From positions 147,798 through 211,797 of the forward strand of contig BDDD01001508.1 of the NCBI GenBank assembly GCA_001972305.1: a stretch of 64,000 nt of DNA. The letters run 5' to 3'. Numbering within the stretch: position 1 is the stretch's first letter; each line of letters begins with the position of its first letter. The notes below the pieces were generated by a model, which saw nothing but the letters and a program-made list of their open reading frames with translations, did not search any database and was not told where the DNA came from. This DNA comes from Cephalotus follicularis (Eukaryota; Streptophyta; Magnoliopsida; Oxalidales; Cephalotaceae). A program made the position numbers and the translations under genes. This document shows, piece by piece, positions 22,871 through 35,508 of this stretch.

Positions 22871-25800
22871 ACAAATTCAACGTCTGTCTTTGGTTTTTCT
22901 CTCTTTAGTTTTTATTTAGGACGTTTTTTTACCATATACGAGGGGCATTAATTGGACATGAATACAATTGGTTGAGTTTTGCTTTCCACGAACAGATGGA
23001 CCTTCCCGTATCTTTCATGCATGTTATGTGGAACTATAATAGGTGTAGTGTAATGGTAATGAAATTCAGGTGACGAATGTTTTAATTACTACCTTTAGTA
23101 GTTTGCAAAAGTTTCTTCTTGGTTTTATAGTTCCCTTCGTTTAATTTAATTCTACAATTTTGCGATGAAATTTAATTCTAATTTTTTTTTATTTATTCTT
23201 TGGACTTTTAGTAAGCAGTTTGACTTAGAATAATGCTAAACTTACCAATTTTTTTTACTAATTTTTTTATCATAATATATGCAGTATTACACATATCATA
23301 TGTATTTATTTATTCATAAAAAATAATATGACTAAATAATGTGATTTACTCGTTTATGTATAATGACAAATGTATTTGGGTGAAAAATTAATAAATCTAA
23401 CATTACTCTTTAAGTTATCTCTAAGAAGATTGCCTTGCCCAACTTCAAATGAGACGAGGATTAACGAGGGGTCCTATCTCGTCCTACTTGGTAATATTAA
23501 TATATATTTCAATAATTAATATTTTAATAAAATTGTGGATTATCTTATCTAAAAATAAACATATTCTTATCATATATATTGAATAAAATTTTATCTTTAA
23601 TTATGAAGAATTGATTATTTAATATAAAAAATAATAATAACTTAAATTTTAAATTTGATTATATTTTAGATTATACGAAGTTAGAGAACCAATTTAAACA
23701 TTTCTTTTCGTATTACCAAAAAAAGAGAAAATTGTGAATTTTTATGGGAATATAGTTTTTTTTTAACTATTATGAAATGGAGGGGGAGCGAAGATGAAGA
23801 TTTTCGGCTACCTTTAGTGTAATAACCATAAATTTTGTAAATAAAAATGTATGTGTATAAATGTATAGTATTTTGAGGAATAGTATTTCGGGCCCAAAAT
23901 ATATTATCGGACTGGAATTGAATTTATGGCTTTTGGACCTTGAATGAATTTGGACTAAATTGTTATTGGACTTGGGCTTGGAATGGTTTTAGAAGAGAAA
24001 TGAGAAGTTGGGAAGATGGCCCGAATTCTCTTAACTCTCAGCCCACGACATGGAGAATTGCCAGATAACATCCAGGGAATTCTAGAGAATTCCATAAAGA
24101 TTATAAAAAGAAGATTGGTGTGGGTGGGGACGGCTGCTGTTGGAAAAAGGAGAGAAAGAGACAAGGAGGGGTTGCCATCTGGAGACTTCTTGTCTTTCCC
24201 ACTTCACTCCCATTAAATCTCTCTCATTTCCATCGTTGGAGAGGACGATCCAGAGAGCAAGAGAAAGATCCAGTGGAGAAAGGAGCCCAGTGTAAGACAA
24301 TGAGCAATTGAAGAAATCGTGCAAGCAAAGGAAGGAGGAGCGCTGCAATCTCATCAAGTTGAGATAGGATCTCCTACCAGTACTTCCTAGCAATTTTAAA
24401 TCAGTATAGCTGCATTATTGTTAGTGTAGTATGAATGTATTTGAACGTAAGTAGAGAAGGTGTTCCCTCACCCTGGAATATGGAGTACCCGAGGTGCTTA
24501 TACACTGTGGAATGAGGTAAATGTGTTTTAATTGAGGGAAATGTGTTTTAATTGAACTACATGCATGGCACGACGTCGTCTTTGTGCATGTATGCGTCTG
24601 GCAATCCAAGGCTCGCATTTAGCGTGCCAATAAGACGCCAGGCTTCATTTCTCCATTCTTGCCGAGGAAGAGGCGCGTCAGTGCCAAACGTTTGAGGACC
24701 CAAACGCCCGAAGTGCTGAGCTCTCCACCGGCACCTGTTTAAAGATGCATCTCCTTCACCATGCGACTTGCCTTACTTGTGCCAGGAGAGCGTTATGGCC
24801 TCAGTGCGTTTAAATGGCCGAGGATGCCAAGCGCAGAGGACGTCATCATCCTCTACCTGCGCCTAGTACCATTGCGATGCGGTGGAGTTGAAATGCCCGA
24901 GGTGAACCCGAGGAGGAATGCCCGAGGTGAAACGCAAGGGCTGCAAAACGCCCGAGGAGGAATACCCGAGGTGAAACGCCAGGGCAGCAAAACGCCTGAG
25001 GAGGAATGCCTGAGGTAAAACGCCCGTGGAGAAATACCCGTGGCGCCAAGGTGACTTGCCGTGGTGCCACCGCCCGAGCACAAGTGCAGAGGACGCATTT
25101 GTGGGAAACGCCGAGGACACCATGCACAGAGGACGTCCTTGTCCCTTGCCATGCGTCTCGTTCTCTGCCGTATCACTGGAGACGCACCAACGCCGTTGCC
25201 GAGGATGCACCAGTCTCATGTGTCCAAGGAAGCAAGGCCATGCGTCCCAAGCATGACATAGCGCCGGAGCTCTTCACGTAGACGCCCTTGCACTCTCCTC
25301 TGTTCTGCCTGAGGACGCGCCATAATAGAGCACCATAGCCGACCTGGACCCATGAAGCTCGTCCTCTGCTAACGGCGCCAAACGCCCGAGGACCAAGTGC
25401 AGGATACACCCTCGTCCACTATCATACGTCCCCAAACGAGCAGCTTCGCGCGCCGTGGATCAGGGATGTACAATGACGAAGACGAGCCTGGCGCCAACAT
25501 GTAAGCGTCCTAGAAGAATGCATGCAGGCCAACAAAGTGAGAAAGAGAGAGAACGGTGTGTTTCGTTGAATTGTGGGCGCCAATGCAGCTCCTTTGAATG
25601 TTGGGCCTTGCAATGCTGGGCTTCTCCTCAGGCGCTTGGACTCCACTAAATGAGTAAGTGTTAACTTGGGCCTAGCTTTTGGGCAATATACATTATAGTA
25701 TATGGGTTAGTAAATGGAAATAAAAAAGTAGGGTTATAATAATAAAAAGTATAATGACTTAAATAAGAAATATGGTTTAATGTGGTAATGAAGGCAGACC

Positions 25801-25921
25801 CTACGATAAATGTTAATGTAATGTTATAAATGTCAATGTAGTGAATGTAGTGTAATGTACTATTATTATAAAATTAGTAAATGTTAATATACTATACTGT
25901 GTCTGATCACCGGTTGAGATG

Positions 25922-28900
25922 TGTAATGCCCGAAATTTTATTATATAAAAGAATGACTGTTGGACTGGACCGAATGTTAGACCGAATTTGTTTAATGGAA
26001 ATTGGGCAAAAAATGTGATAGTGTCCTTGGACTAGAATAGGATTAATAAGGAAATGACTAATTATTTATTGGGCCGAATATGATTAAATGAGAAAAGGAG
26101 AATTGGGCCTAGAAATGTGCCTTTTGGTATGGTCCTATTGCTATAGTAGAGTTAAAGGAAGAGTGGGCCGACCATCATATTTACCAGCCCAATTTTGGTG
26201 GGGAAACGGCAGAATAGTGAAGAAAATGGTGGAATTGTATAGGGAGTTCTAGAGTGTTCCTTGCTGGCTATATAAAGGAGAAAGGGGAGTGTGGGATGGC
26301 TGCTGATATTTTGAGGGAGAAAGAAACAAGGAGATGGCCGTCATCTAGAGAGTCTTGTCCACTTTTCTCCCACTTTCATTAAATCCCCTCATCTCCAACT
26401 TAGAAAGAGACAAGAAAGGAGCTACCAGGGAACAAAGGAAAATGAAATGAAGGCAAAGGAGGAACAAGTGGAGGAAGTGTGCCAGAGCTCATCAAATCCA
26501 GGTAGGTTCTTCTACCTACTCAGTATTTATGTTTTAGTGTGATTATTGTATATTGTGGAAATTATATAGGCTAAGTGAATTTTATGGTCCTCTGTAGTGA
26601 TGGGTGTTAGATTTAGTGACCATCCTACATCTCCCGGCGTTACTTGCACTCGACTGTAATATATATAAATATAATAGCGTCCTCTGCCAAGCATAGAATG
26701 CATGTATTGTCCCTTGTTATATGTATAATGCATGATCCTCTGCGTGCCAACGTGTGGGGCTCTCCCTTGTGGTGTGCGTCCTTTGCATGCCCATTTACCT
26801 GATTCGCTCCCTGCCCACACGCATCCGAGGACGCACATGTAGCGTGCATTTTACCATGCAGAGGAATCATCGGTTGAGGAACCCATAGCGCAAGGCACCG
26901 AGGATCTGTGCGTAGATGGGTCATGCTCTCTGAGCACGCCATGCAATGATGCATTTCTCTCCTCTGTGGTGCGCTTCCAGTAACGCACCTGAGCCGAGCT
27001 TGATGAACTCAGCCGGTGACGCACCAATGTCGTATGGGCCGAGGAGCTATGTGCGCCCTCCTCAGCATGCACCCCAGCCTGTAATATGTGAGGCTCTGTT
27101 CTCTGCCAATTAGCATTGTGCACGCGAGCGTTCCTCGGCTACGTACCCAGGGCTGGCGTCATGATCCAGCATGCCTCCCAAGCATGCGTCGACCCCTGCC
27201 GTGCGTCCGACATCCTCTTCCATGCATGTGCCAAGCTCCCCTCTGCTAGGTAACTGAGGTGCGGCATCCATGGCCCTCCTCTGTTATGCACTAGAGGAGC
27301 AGAGCATCACATTAATTGGCGCTAACTCCACTGCCAGGCCTGAGCAAGCTGCCGAGCACCAACCGCCGAGATGCCGAGGTGCGGAATAGTCATGGCAGAG
27401 GAGCTAAGCTCTCCTCTGCAATGGCACCAGCAATGGCATTCCACTGTGCCATGTGCCAGAGTGCGTTGCTCGAGATGCCATCCACATGCTGTGACAATGC
27501 TCACCCTGCGCCGAGGAGTATCAATCATGGCCTCCACTGGTAACCGTCCGAGATGCCACACGCCTAAGGTGCCTGCTTCCCGAGCTGGCCAACCGTCGAC
27601 ACTGAACTCCCTACTGTGATGGTGTCCGAGGTACCACGACACTGAGAAGTGACTGTCCGAGGAGACTACAATGGCTTCCTCTGCCATGAGAGTCTCTCTG
27701 CCTGACGCTTGAGGAGCCAACAATGGCCTCCTCTGCCACTGTTGAGCTCACTACCATGGATACCCGAGGACGCCCACCATGTGCAATCCACTGTTCATTG
27801 CATGTAAGGCTGAGCTCTTCCCTGTTAGGCGAGCTCTCCACTAATGCGCAACGAATGGTCCTATGCATGCATCCCACGCATGCCATGGTGTTTATTTCCC
27901 TTCCATGCATGCGTCCTGAAGCATGCAACAGTGAGCACCATGACTGAGTTCTCCTCTGCAATGACGCCAACTAGGGGCCTCCTCGGCCATGCGCCCAAGG
28001 TGCAAGGTTCCCCATGGAGATGGAGCTAAACACTGTCCTGGAAGAGCGCCCGAGCACATCTAATGCACGCATTGCAAGCATGCATAGTGTCTGCATGTGT
28101 CCCTCAATGTCCGATAGCGTGGTTTTGGCGTGAGAATGAAGAATGAATGGCCACTGTGTTATGTCATTAAAAAGGAAGAATAAATGTAATGTTTAAAAGT
28201 GATATATGAGTGATAGAAATGATGGCCTTGGTCAGTGGGATTGATTGAAATGAAATGTAGAGTAATATATAGTATTTAAGGCAGGCCCACTGTGAATAGT
28301 AGTGTAGTGTTACGGTACTGTAGTGTCAATGTAATGTTAATGTACTGTAACGGATCACCAACCGAGATGAGCCTACGGGATCACCGACCGAGATGAGCCG
28401 GTAAGGCTATCTTCGAGATGAGCCTGGTGGATCACCGAGATAGCCCCTTGGATCACCGACCGAGATGAGCCGACGGATCACCGACTGAGATGAGCCGACG
28501 GATCACCGACCGAGATGAGCCACACTGACTGTTACTGTTAATGTTATTGTATAGTGTACTGAATGACTGTTACTGATACTGTTACTGATACTGTATAATG
28601 TTGTGTTCCTCTCATCTGCCTTTAACGCCTAGAGCGCGTATATGCTCTTCCTACAGCCGAGGAACCCGAGGAACCGGTCTACCTAAAATGTAATGATTAT
28701 TCCTGTCTCGGATCCTCTGCCCTAACGTCTGGAGTGCGTTATCGCTCCTCCTTAGTAAGGGACGCCGAGGAAGGATTTATTGTGACGGTTAATGATTATT
28801 ACTGACTATTAAGGAGTGATACAAGTGCATCGTACTGTTATTGATTGCTAGTAGCAAAATGAATAAAGTGTTATACTGTACTATTATTACTGCATCTCGT

Positions 28901-29317
28901 TGCATTGCATATTGCCTGCTACATCTGCATCTCCACGCCTGAGTGGTTGTAGTTCCTACACGACCAGTGGTCGCTGACCCATTGCATTTTAATGTAATGG
29001 GTCAGGTACAGGTGGAGCTTCGCAGCTAGCCGAGGATTGAAGCCTCGGGTGAGTCTCCTCCACAGCAGATCGACGACCGACTTATTTATATTTTTGAATA
29101 TTGTATTTCTTGACCTGCCGACATGTGGCAGAGCTTTTTATGAACAGTATTGTATAACACTGGGTTTATCCACGCAAATAATATTTAATTGGATTTATTT
29201 CGCATGCATTATTATATTTTTGAAAGTTTTTAATTATTCCGCTAAATTGTAAATGAATGGTACTGTTCGTAGCGCGTCAAACCTTGGGGGTTGACCCTTG
29301 GGTTTTGGGGCGTTACA
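25922..29317 (+). mobile_element. Inner solo LTR of the same family, about 3.4 kb, nested in the outer one
   Basis: Begins TGTAATGCCCGAAATTTTAT and ends TTTTGGGGCGTTACA, with perfect TSD AGATG (25917-25921 and 29318-29322). Its layout repeats that of the outer LTR: a GGACTGGAC/GGGCC-rich start, a TATA-like CTATATAAAG at about 26269, a GGGAGAAAGAAACAAGG-type block, a long GC-rich CCGAGG/CCTCTGC-rich region (26700-28100), the GATCACCGACCGAGATGAGCC array, and a closing CCTTGGGG...GGGG motif. It inserted into the array of its relative. No coding sequence. Open frames in the GC-rich part look like composition effects. Confidence 0.85.
28351..28522 (+). repeat. Array of GATCACCGACCGAGATGAGCC-type units (inner LTR)
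   Basis: Six or so degenerate units of 22-36 bp built on GATCACCGACCGAGATGAGC, mixed with GGCTATCTTCGAGATGAGCC. The homologous array of the outer LTR lies at 29318-29475, directly after the insertion point, with one unit at the left of the insertion (about 25903-25921). Confidence 0.8.
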
Positions 29318-30114
29318 AGATGAGCCTACGGGATCACCAACTGAGATGAACCGGCAAGGCTATCTTCGAGATGAGCCTGGTGGATCACCGAGATAGCCTA
29401 ATGGATCACTGACCCAGATGAGCCGTCGGATCACCAACTGAGATGAGTCGACTGATCCCCGACCGAGATGAGCCACACCGAATGTTACGGTTAATGTTAT
29501 TATTGTATTGTGTACTGAATGACGGTTACTGACACTGTGTAATGTTTATTCCTCACGGCTTCTCCGCCTTAACGTCCGAAGTGCGTTACCGCTCCTTCCT
29601 AAGTGGGATGCCGCGAAAGGATTTTATAATGACTGTTAATGATTAACTGTTAATGATAGTGATTGAATAAATAATGTATTGTACTGTTCCTTGCATACAT
29701 ATTTATATCTGCTGCATTACACTCCACACATGCATGGGTAGGGGTTCCTACACAACCAGTGATTGCTGACCCATTGCATTGTAATGTAATGGATCAGGTA
29801 CAGGTGGAGCGTCGCAGCAATCCGAAGTCTGAACCAGGGTAAGTCTCCTCTTTCAGATGCAGTTCGGTGACCTTGGAGTTTTTAAAGTGATGTATTATGA
29901 CTTGCCGATTTGTGACAGAGCAATCATTTAAATATTATTGTACAAACTGGCTTAACCCCGAAAATTCTATTTTATTGGTTTTCCGCATGCACTATTATAT
30001 TGATTTAAATGTGTTTTAAATGTTTTTAAATTTTACTGCAATTTATTAAATGTCACTGTTAGTAGAGTGCCAAACCTTGGGGATTTCCCTTGGGGTTTGG
30101 GGCATTTCATTTAG

Positions 30115-31546
30115 GGTAGGGATGAGGCTATCCCTATGTACAAGATCGACATATTGTTAAGAATAAATTATAATTTAGTTTATGAGATTTGATGATGAAG
30201 ACTTTTAATTTATCTATTATTACAAATGATACGTGAGTCTATTTCAATAAGCAAAATTAAAAAGTTAAGTAATTTATGGAGTAATGTGTTTTTTCAACAT
30301 TAGTCCATGTCAGTAAACAAAATTAAAAAGTTAAGTGATTTAAAGAGTAATGTGTTTGTTCAACGTTCATATTTAGGGACTAAAATATCTGTGATATCAA
30401 ATGTCATAGATTAATATGTTTTATATCCTAACGAAATCGTTAGCGGTTAACTAAACAAGTGACTAATATGTTTGGTTAATACTCGTATCAAAAACAAAAT
30501 TATCTTTTAACACTAAACCTCATGAATTAAATTATATTTTATTATATGTTTAAATCGTTAAAGGCTGTGCTCTATGATCAAAATGATTTTCTATTCCTAA
30601 AGTTTTGTAACTCTTACTGGTAAAAAACATCTCAAACCTACAAACATTAAATTGATATAGACCATTACCTAAGGAAAAAGAAATTGTACAGTTAAGTAGG
30701 TTTGTTGCTTTTCATATTAGTGACATTATTAGAGAATCATAATCCTGACTTTAACAAATAATTGATTGAGGGGTAGCTAAGTATTCAAGACTAATCAGTA
30801 GTAATTTTAAGTAATTTACGTAAATAAGGATATGTCCCTTGTAACAAATCAAGAATAGCTGTTACAACAAATATACATACACGTACCAAGTGCGTGGTTG
30901 AAATTATGATGATAAGGATTTTGTATGAAATAGATGGCATTTCTTTCCAAAATAATAGTGTAGCTGCAAAATTTGGTGATTCGTTATTAAAGAAAAAGCA
31001 AAGCAAAGCGCCTCTTTTACTCTATATTTTGCAAACCATTTTTTGTTTATTTGGGGTACAAATCAAGTACAAAGTAAATGACAAGTCTTAATCATTCTTA
31101 GTGCAGAGGTGTTAATCGTATCATTGAAAAAGCGTAAACCAATAAAAGACGAAATATAACATATGGTTGAAAATGCAAAGCAATAGAGAATTACCGCGCT
31201 AATTGTCAAGACATAGAAATAATTATGTTTTTAAGTTGAATAAATCTTAATACGATATCATAACGGGATTGACACAAATCATTATCAACTGCAGAGCCCA
31301 GTCGATTGACCATCATCGAAAAAGAAAATAAAGTGAACACAAGGGAAACCCGTAACATCCCACTCCATTATCTCTATGCATGCCATAGTGGATAAACAAC
31401 AGTAAAATCTCAACATCACTAAAGATCTTGATGGTACCAGAGAGAAGACTACCCACTAGCCGCTACACACTTCAATTCCATTAAACTAACTGTTGTATAT
31501 CAATTACCAAAACATAAACGTACACACAAAAAAAAAAAAAAAAGAC
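30115..31546. other. AT-rich intergenic stretch, PCS1 5' flank
   Basis: No gene was recognised. A short direct repeat (AAAATTAAAAAGTTAAGTRATTT) occurs at about 30247 and 30319. The right end is the presumed PCS1 promoter and leader. Confidence 0.5.
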
Positions 31547-32824
31547 ATGAACGTCTACAACATTCTAAAGTGTTATCTTTCTATCGCTATTCAAATCCAA
31601 GTATCTTTTTCTTCACTTGACATGCTTGTTTTGCCAATGAAAACCCAAGTAATCCCCAGATCTCCAAATAAGCTCACCTTTCACCACAATGTGAGCCTCA
31701 CTGTGTCTCTCACCATAGGCACCCCACCACAAAGCGTCTCAATGGTTATCGACACAGGGAGTGAGCTCTCTTGGCTTCACTGTAACAAAACGGAAACATA
31801 CCAGAAATCTTTTGACCCGACCCACTCACATTCTTATTGTCCCATACCATGTTCATCCCCCATCTGCAAGACCCGGACCCGCGATTTCCCCATACCCACT
31901 TCCTGTGACTCCAAGAATCTCTGCCACGCCATTCTGTCTTACGCTGACGCGTCCTCCTCTGAAGGAAATCTCGCCACCGATACGTTTCATATCGGGTCAT
32001 CCGATATTTCCGGGTTGGTTTTCGGGTGCATGGATTCGATCTATAGCTCAAATGAAGACGAAGACTCCAAGGACACCGGGTTAATGGGTATGAATCGTGG
32101 GTCCCTCTCTTTTGTATCTCAAATGGGTTTCCCCAAATTCTCGTACTGCATCTCGGGTAACGATTTCTCGGGTCTCTTACTTCTCGGCGACGCTAATTTC
32201 ACTTGGCTTGCGCCATTGAACTACACTCCATTGATACAAATATCAACGCCGCTACCGTATTTCGATCGAGTCGCTTATACGATCCAGCTTGAAGGTATCA
32301 AAGTTTCCAACGAGTTATTACAGATACCCAAATCGATACTTGAACCGGATCATACCGGAGCTGGTCAAACCATGGTCGACTCGGGTTCACAGTTCACTTA
32401 CCTTCTGGGCCCGGTTTACACCGCGTTAAGGACAGAGTTTTTGAAGCAAACGAATGGGGTTTTAAGGGTTTTAGAAGATGAAAACTTTGTTTTTCAAGGA
32501 TCCATGGATTTGTGTTACCGAGTCCCACTGACCCAACACATGTTGCCCCGGTTACCAACTGTGAGTCTTGTGTTTCGTGGAGCCGAAATGACTGTACCGG
32601 GAGATCGGGTTTTGTATCGGGTGCCGGGTCAAGTCAGGGGAAGTGATTCTGTGTATTGCCTCACATTTGGGAACTCTGATTTGCTAGGTGTTGAAGCCTA
32701 CGTGATTGGTCATCATCATCAACAGAACGTGTGGATAGAATTTGATCTTCAGAGATCAAGGATTGGGTTTGCTCCTGTACGGTGTGATTTGGCTGCCCAG
32801 CGATTTGGTGTGGGCCCACAGTGA
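31547..32824 (+). CDS. PCS1: Pepsin-type aspartic protease, PCS1-like
   Basis: Single-exon gene of 425 residues. A hydrophobic N terminus (MNVYNILKCYLSIAIQIQVS) fits a signal peptide. Both catalytic motifs are present, D69-T-G-S and D278-S-G-S. Plant atypical-protease cysteines are visible (PCSSPIC, CDSKNLCHA, FGCMDS), and the C terminus reads VIGHHHQQNVWIEFDLQRSRIGFA. It aligns from memory along its whole length with Arabidopsis PCS1 (At5g02190), which restrains cell death in gametophytes and embryos and affects anther dehiscence; the locus position agrees. The frame is open 18 codons further upstream to 31493, but that part is Lys-rich from an A tract, so 31547 is the better start. A T tract of about 22 follows the stop at about 32852. 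Confidence 0.93.
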   Translation: MNVYNILKCYLSIAIQIQVSFSSLDMLVLPMKTQVIPRSPNKLTFHHNVSLTVSLTIGTPPQSVSMVIDTGSELSWLHCNKTETYQKSFDPTHSHSYCPIPCSSPICKTRTRDFPIPTSCDSKNLCHAILSYADASSSEGNLATDTFHIGSSDISGLVFGCMDSIYSSNEDEDSKDTGLMGMNRGSLSFVSQMGFPKFSYCISGNDFSGLLLLGDANFTWLAPLNYTPLIQISTPLPYFDRVAYTIQLEGIKVSNELLQIPKSILEPDHTGAGQTMVDSGSQFTYLLGPVYTALRTEFLKQTNGVLRVLEDENFVFQGSMDLCYRVPLTQHMLPRLPTVSLVFRGAEMTVPGDRVLYRVPGQVRGSDSVYCLTFGNSDLLGVEAYVIGHHHQQNVWIEFDLQRSRIGFAPVRCDLAAQRFGVGPQ

Positions 32825-33955
32825 GGGGGGTTCAATGGGACAACAAACGATATTTTTTTTTTTTTTTTTTTTTTGGGGGTAAGGCGTGTTTACTTTAGGT
32901 AACAAACACGTGACCTGATATTTGTAGTAACTATTTTGGTGGTTGTGTTATTGTGTAGTCGTGGCCACACAGTTACTGTGGTAATTGGGCATGGCCCACT
33001 ATCTGTTATCATAGGAAGGAATGGAGACAACCACTTGATCGGACGGTCAATAATTGATTAACAATGACGTAGAGAGATGGGAAGATGATTTAACTTCTTC
33101 CACGTTGTACACCGGATCTTTGTGTTAATGAGCTGAACTACTAATGCAATAATAGAATGAATGTGCTTTAATATAATATTCATTGATTTAAAATATTTAC
33201 ATATTAGTTGTATTGATAAAAATCTTAAATGAATTTGATAACGATTAATCATAAATAATATAATGAAGTAGAATAATCAAAACTGGTTCCATATAAAAAA
33301 TTTACTTAAATTTTTAACTAAGTTATTCCTATTTAACATGTGAAATGTCCTATAATGTACTTGTAAAAAATATAGAATGTATTGTATATTATTTACAAGT
33401 TTTACAGATTTTTCTTAGTCTTTCACATTTTATTTATTTATCATTTTGTTCCATTTATTTATTACAAATGACTTCTTTTTATAAACATAACACATAAGCC
33501 ATTTTAAAACATGATATTTTGTAACATAGTCAAGTGTAGTTAGCTCAACAAATAGTGCAGCTAGGCGTTATTCCAAAAAGCTGGCCGCTTAGTTATAAAT
33601 TTGCTGCAATGTTGGTAATATTTCCCAAACTTTCGTCCTCCTAATCCTAATTAAGATGGATAACCATTAAATTGAACTTGGCTTATAATTGGTACAAATG
33701 AGGTGTATGTGTCTACTCTAATTACGGCATTAGGTTAGGCAATGAGTCTACTCAACCAATGTGTGGAGTCTATCAATTTGCAGTAAGATTAGTAGTGTTG
33801 TTGATTGTTGCAGGATTGAAATGGTTACAAAACACTCAAAGGTTGGGAGTCCTGTGGTCTGTCCTTTTTGTTATTCTTCGTTAAATGTTATATAGATATA
33901 CGATTAATTTAAATATTAAAATTCATATAAATCAAATTTAATAATTAAATATAAA
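32825..33955. other. PCS1 3' flank and intergenic AT-rich DNA
   Basis: Contains a poly-T tract at about 32852-32873 and otherwise featureless AT-rich sequence up to the target site of the Copia element. Confidence 0.5.
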
Positions 33956-33960
33956 AAATA

Positions 33961-34167
33961 TGTTATAAACTTCTGGAAATATTAACTCACAAAAGAAAAT
34001 TATACTAGAGAAAAATTGAGAGAGAAAGTAAGAGAGAGAATAAGAGATTTCTTATTATGAATTCCTTCATTTCTTCTTAATATTACATTCATATTTATAG
34101 GAGTTTGTTGGAATAGTGTTTGGAATAGTAATTCACTATTTAGGCGGCTGGCGGCTGCTTTTCAACA
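33961..34167 (-). repeat. 3' LTR of the short Copia element
   Basis: 207 bp, reading TGTTGAAAAGCAGCC...TTATAACA on the minus strand. It is about 95% identical to its partner. Confidence 0.92.
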
Positions 34168-34312
34168 CTCCCCATTGAATTTCTATTCCATATTACTATG
34201 ACTGTCTCGTTAAAACCTTGCTAGGAAAAAACCCATTGGGATAAAAACATTTGCGAAGGAAAAAGAGTACAGTCTCCTCCTGAAACAAAACTTCACAAGT
34301 TCTTGAACTGTA

Positions 34313-35434
34313 TTAATGAAGATCTTTAATCTGACGCATCCCAATATCATGTCTGAGCTTCTTGAATGTAGTACCCAATAATGCCTTCGTAAATAAATCC
34401 GCTAAATTGTCACTTGATCGGATTTGTTGTACATCAATATCACCATTTTTCTGAAGCTCATGGGTGTAGAAGAATTTTGGTGAAATATGTTTCGTTCGAT
34501 CACCCTTGATATATCCTCCTCTGAGTTGTGTGATGCAAGCAGTGTTATCTTCATATATTACAGTGGGATTATTTCTGATCGAGGATAGTCCACATGATTC
34601 TTGTATATGTTGAATCATTGATATCAACCATATACATTCTCGGCTTGCTTCATGAATTGCAAGGATCTCTGAATGATTCGAAGAAGTTGCTGTCATTGTC
34701 TGTTTTGTTGATCGCCATGATATAGCAGTGTCACAAAATGTAAAGAGATAACCGGTTTGTGATCTTGCTTTATGTGGATCAGACAAGTATCCAGCATCAA
34801 CATATCCAATCAATGTTGATTTTGTGCCCCTTGGATAAAATAGACCCATATCAGTGCTTCCACGCAGATAGCGCATTATATGCTTAATTCCATTCCAATG
34901 CCTTCTCGTTGGTGTCGAGCTATATCTTGCTAGTAAATTGACTGAGAATGCGATATCAGGTCTTGTGCAATTTGCAAGATACAATAGTGCTCCAATTGCG
35001 ACAACATTATGAGATTCAATTGCTCTTATTTTCATAATGTATAGCCCAGAAGATAGTCTAGGGAGTTTCTCCAATATTTGCTTTCGGCCGGAAGCATTAC
35101 CAGTGATATAAAGATATTCTTTGCCACTTTCATTTGTGGTTTCAATATGATAACCATTTCGGCGAATATCTTTGAAACTAAGCAAGTTTCTTCTCGACTT
35201 TGTCGAATATAAAGCATCTGTGATGCGCATTTGTGTTCCATTTGATAACACAAAGCTGGCCATCCCTGAACCTTCAATTAGGTCTGATGTACCAGAAATT
35301 GTTCCAACATTAGCTTTTGCTTTTGTCAAATGTGAAAAGTATTTTTCACTCTGAAGTATTGTGTGTGTTGTTGCACTGTCAGCTATGCATATATCTCCAA
35401 TATCCATTGTATGATGATCTATAGATAAAAACAC
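34313..35434 (-). CDS. Copia fossil: protease and RNase H parts
   Basis: Part of the 33961-36846 element. It starts in a protease-like region (DICIADSATTHTI) and ends in Copia RNase H sequence (CTRPDIAFSVNLLARYS, SQTGYLFTF, HSEILAIHEASRE, NLADLFTKAL). Integrase and reverse-transcriptase domains of a full polyprotein are not represented. Confidence 0.85.
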   Translation of the reverse strand: MFLSIDHHTMDIGDICIADSATTHTILQSEKYFSHLTKAKANVGTISGTSDLIEGSGMASFVLSNGTQMRITDALYSTKSRRNLLSFKDIRRNGYHIETTNESGKEYLYITGNASGRKQILEKLPRLSSGLYIMKIRAIESHNVVAIGALLYLANCTRPDIAFSVNLLARYSSTPTRRHWNGIKHIMRYLRGSTDMGLFYPRGTKSTLIGYVDAGYLSDPHKARSQTGYLFTFCDTAISWRSTKQTMTATSSNHSEILAIHEASRECIWLISMIQHIQESCGLSSIRNNPTVIYEDNTACITQLRGGYIKGDRTKHISPKFFYTHELQKNGDIDVQQIRSSDNLADLFTKALLGTTFKKLRHDIGMRQIKDLH

Positions 35435-35508
35435 ACATGTTATTAGTAAATATAACTATTTTACATTTATAAGCACTTTATGCAAAAGCGATAAACATTA
35501 ATACAATA

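Larger units (their letters stand above)
20554..23812. other. AT-rich intergenic stretch with a local duplication and a MITE
   Basis: No genes were found. It contains the tandem duplication at 21955-22870 with its MITE, two (TA)n tracts at about 22502-22529 and 22808-22829, and otherwise featureless AT-rich DNA. Confidence 0.6.
23818..30109 (+). mobile_element. Outer solo LTR, Gypsy-like, interrupted by a nested relative
   Basis: Begins TGTAATAACC and ends GGGTTTGGGGCATTTCA, with perfect 5-bp TSD TTTAG at 23813-23817 and 30110-30114. Without the nested insert (25922-29317 plus one TSD) its own length is about 2.9 kb. It holds a GC-rich segment (about 24600-25650) full of CCGAGG and GCAGAGGA words, and arrays of a GATCACCGACYGAGATGAGCC motif. 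There is no protein-coding region and no partner LTR, so it is a solo LTR. It must be older than the insert it contains. Confidence 0.82.

Noticed and set aside
24760-25650. Several overlapping open frames of 60-120 codons on both strands
   Set aside because: A composition effect of the GC-rich LTR island; frames overlap in all phases and read as repeats of CCGAGG words.
26640-28030. Open frames up to 133 codons on both strands
   Set aside because: Same reason: non-coding GC-rich part of the inner solo LTR.
31493-31546. Upstream in-frame ATG for PCS1
   Set aside because: The extra 18 residues are Lys-rich from an A tract and would precede the signal peptide; 31547 fits the family.
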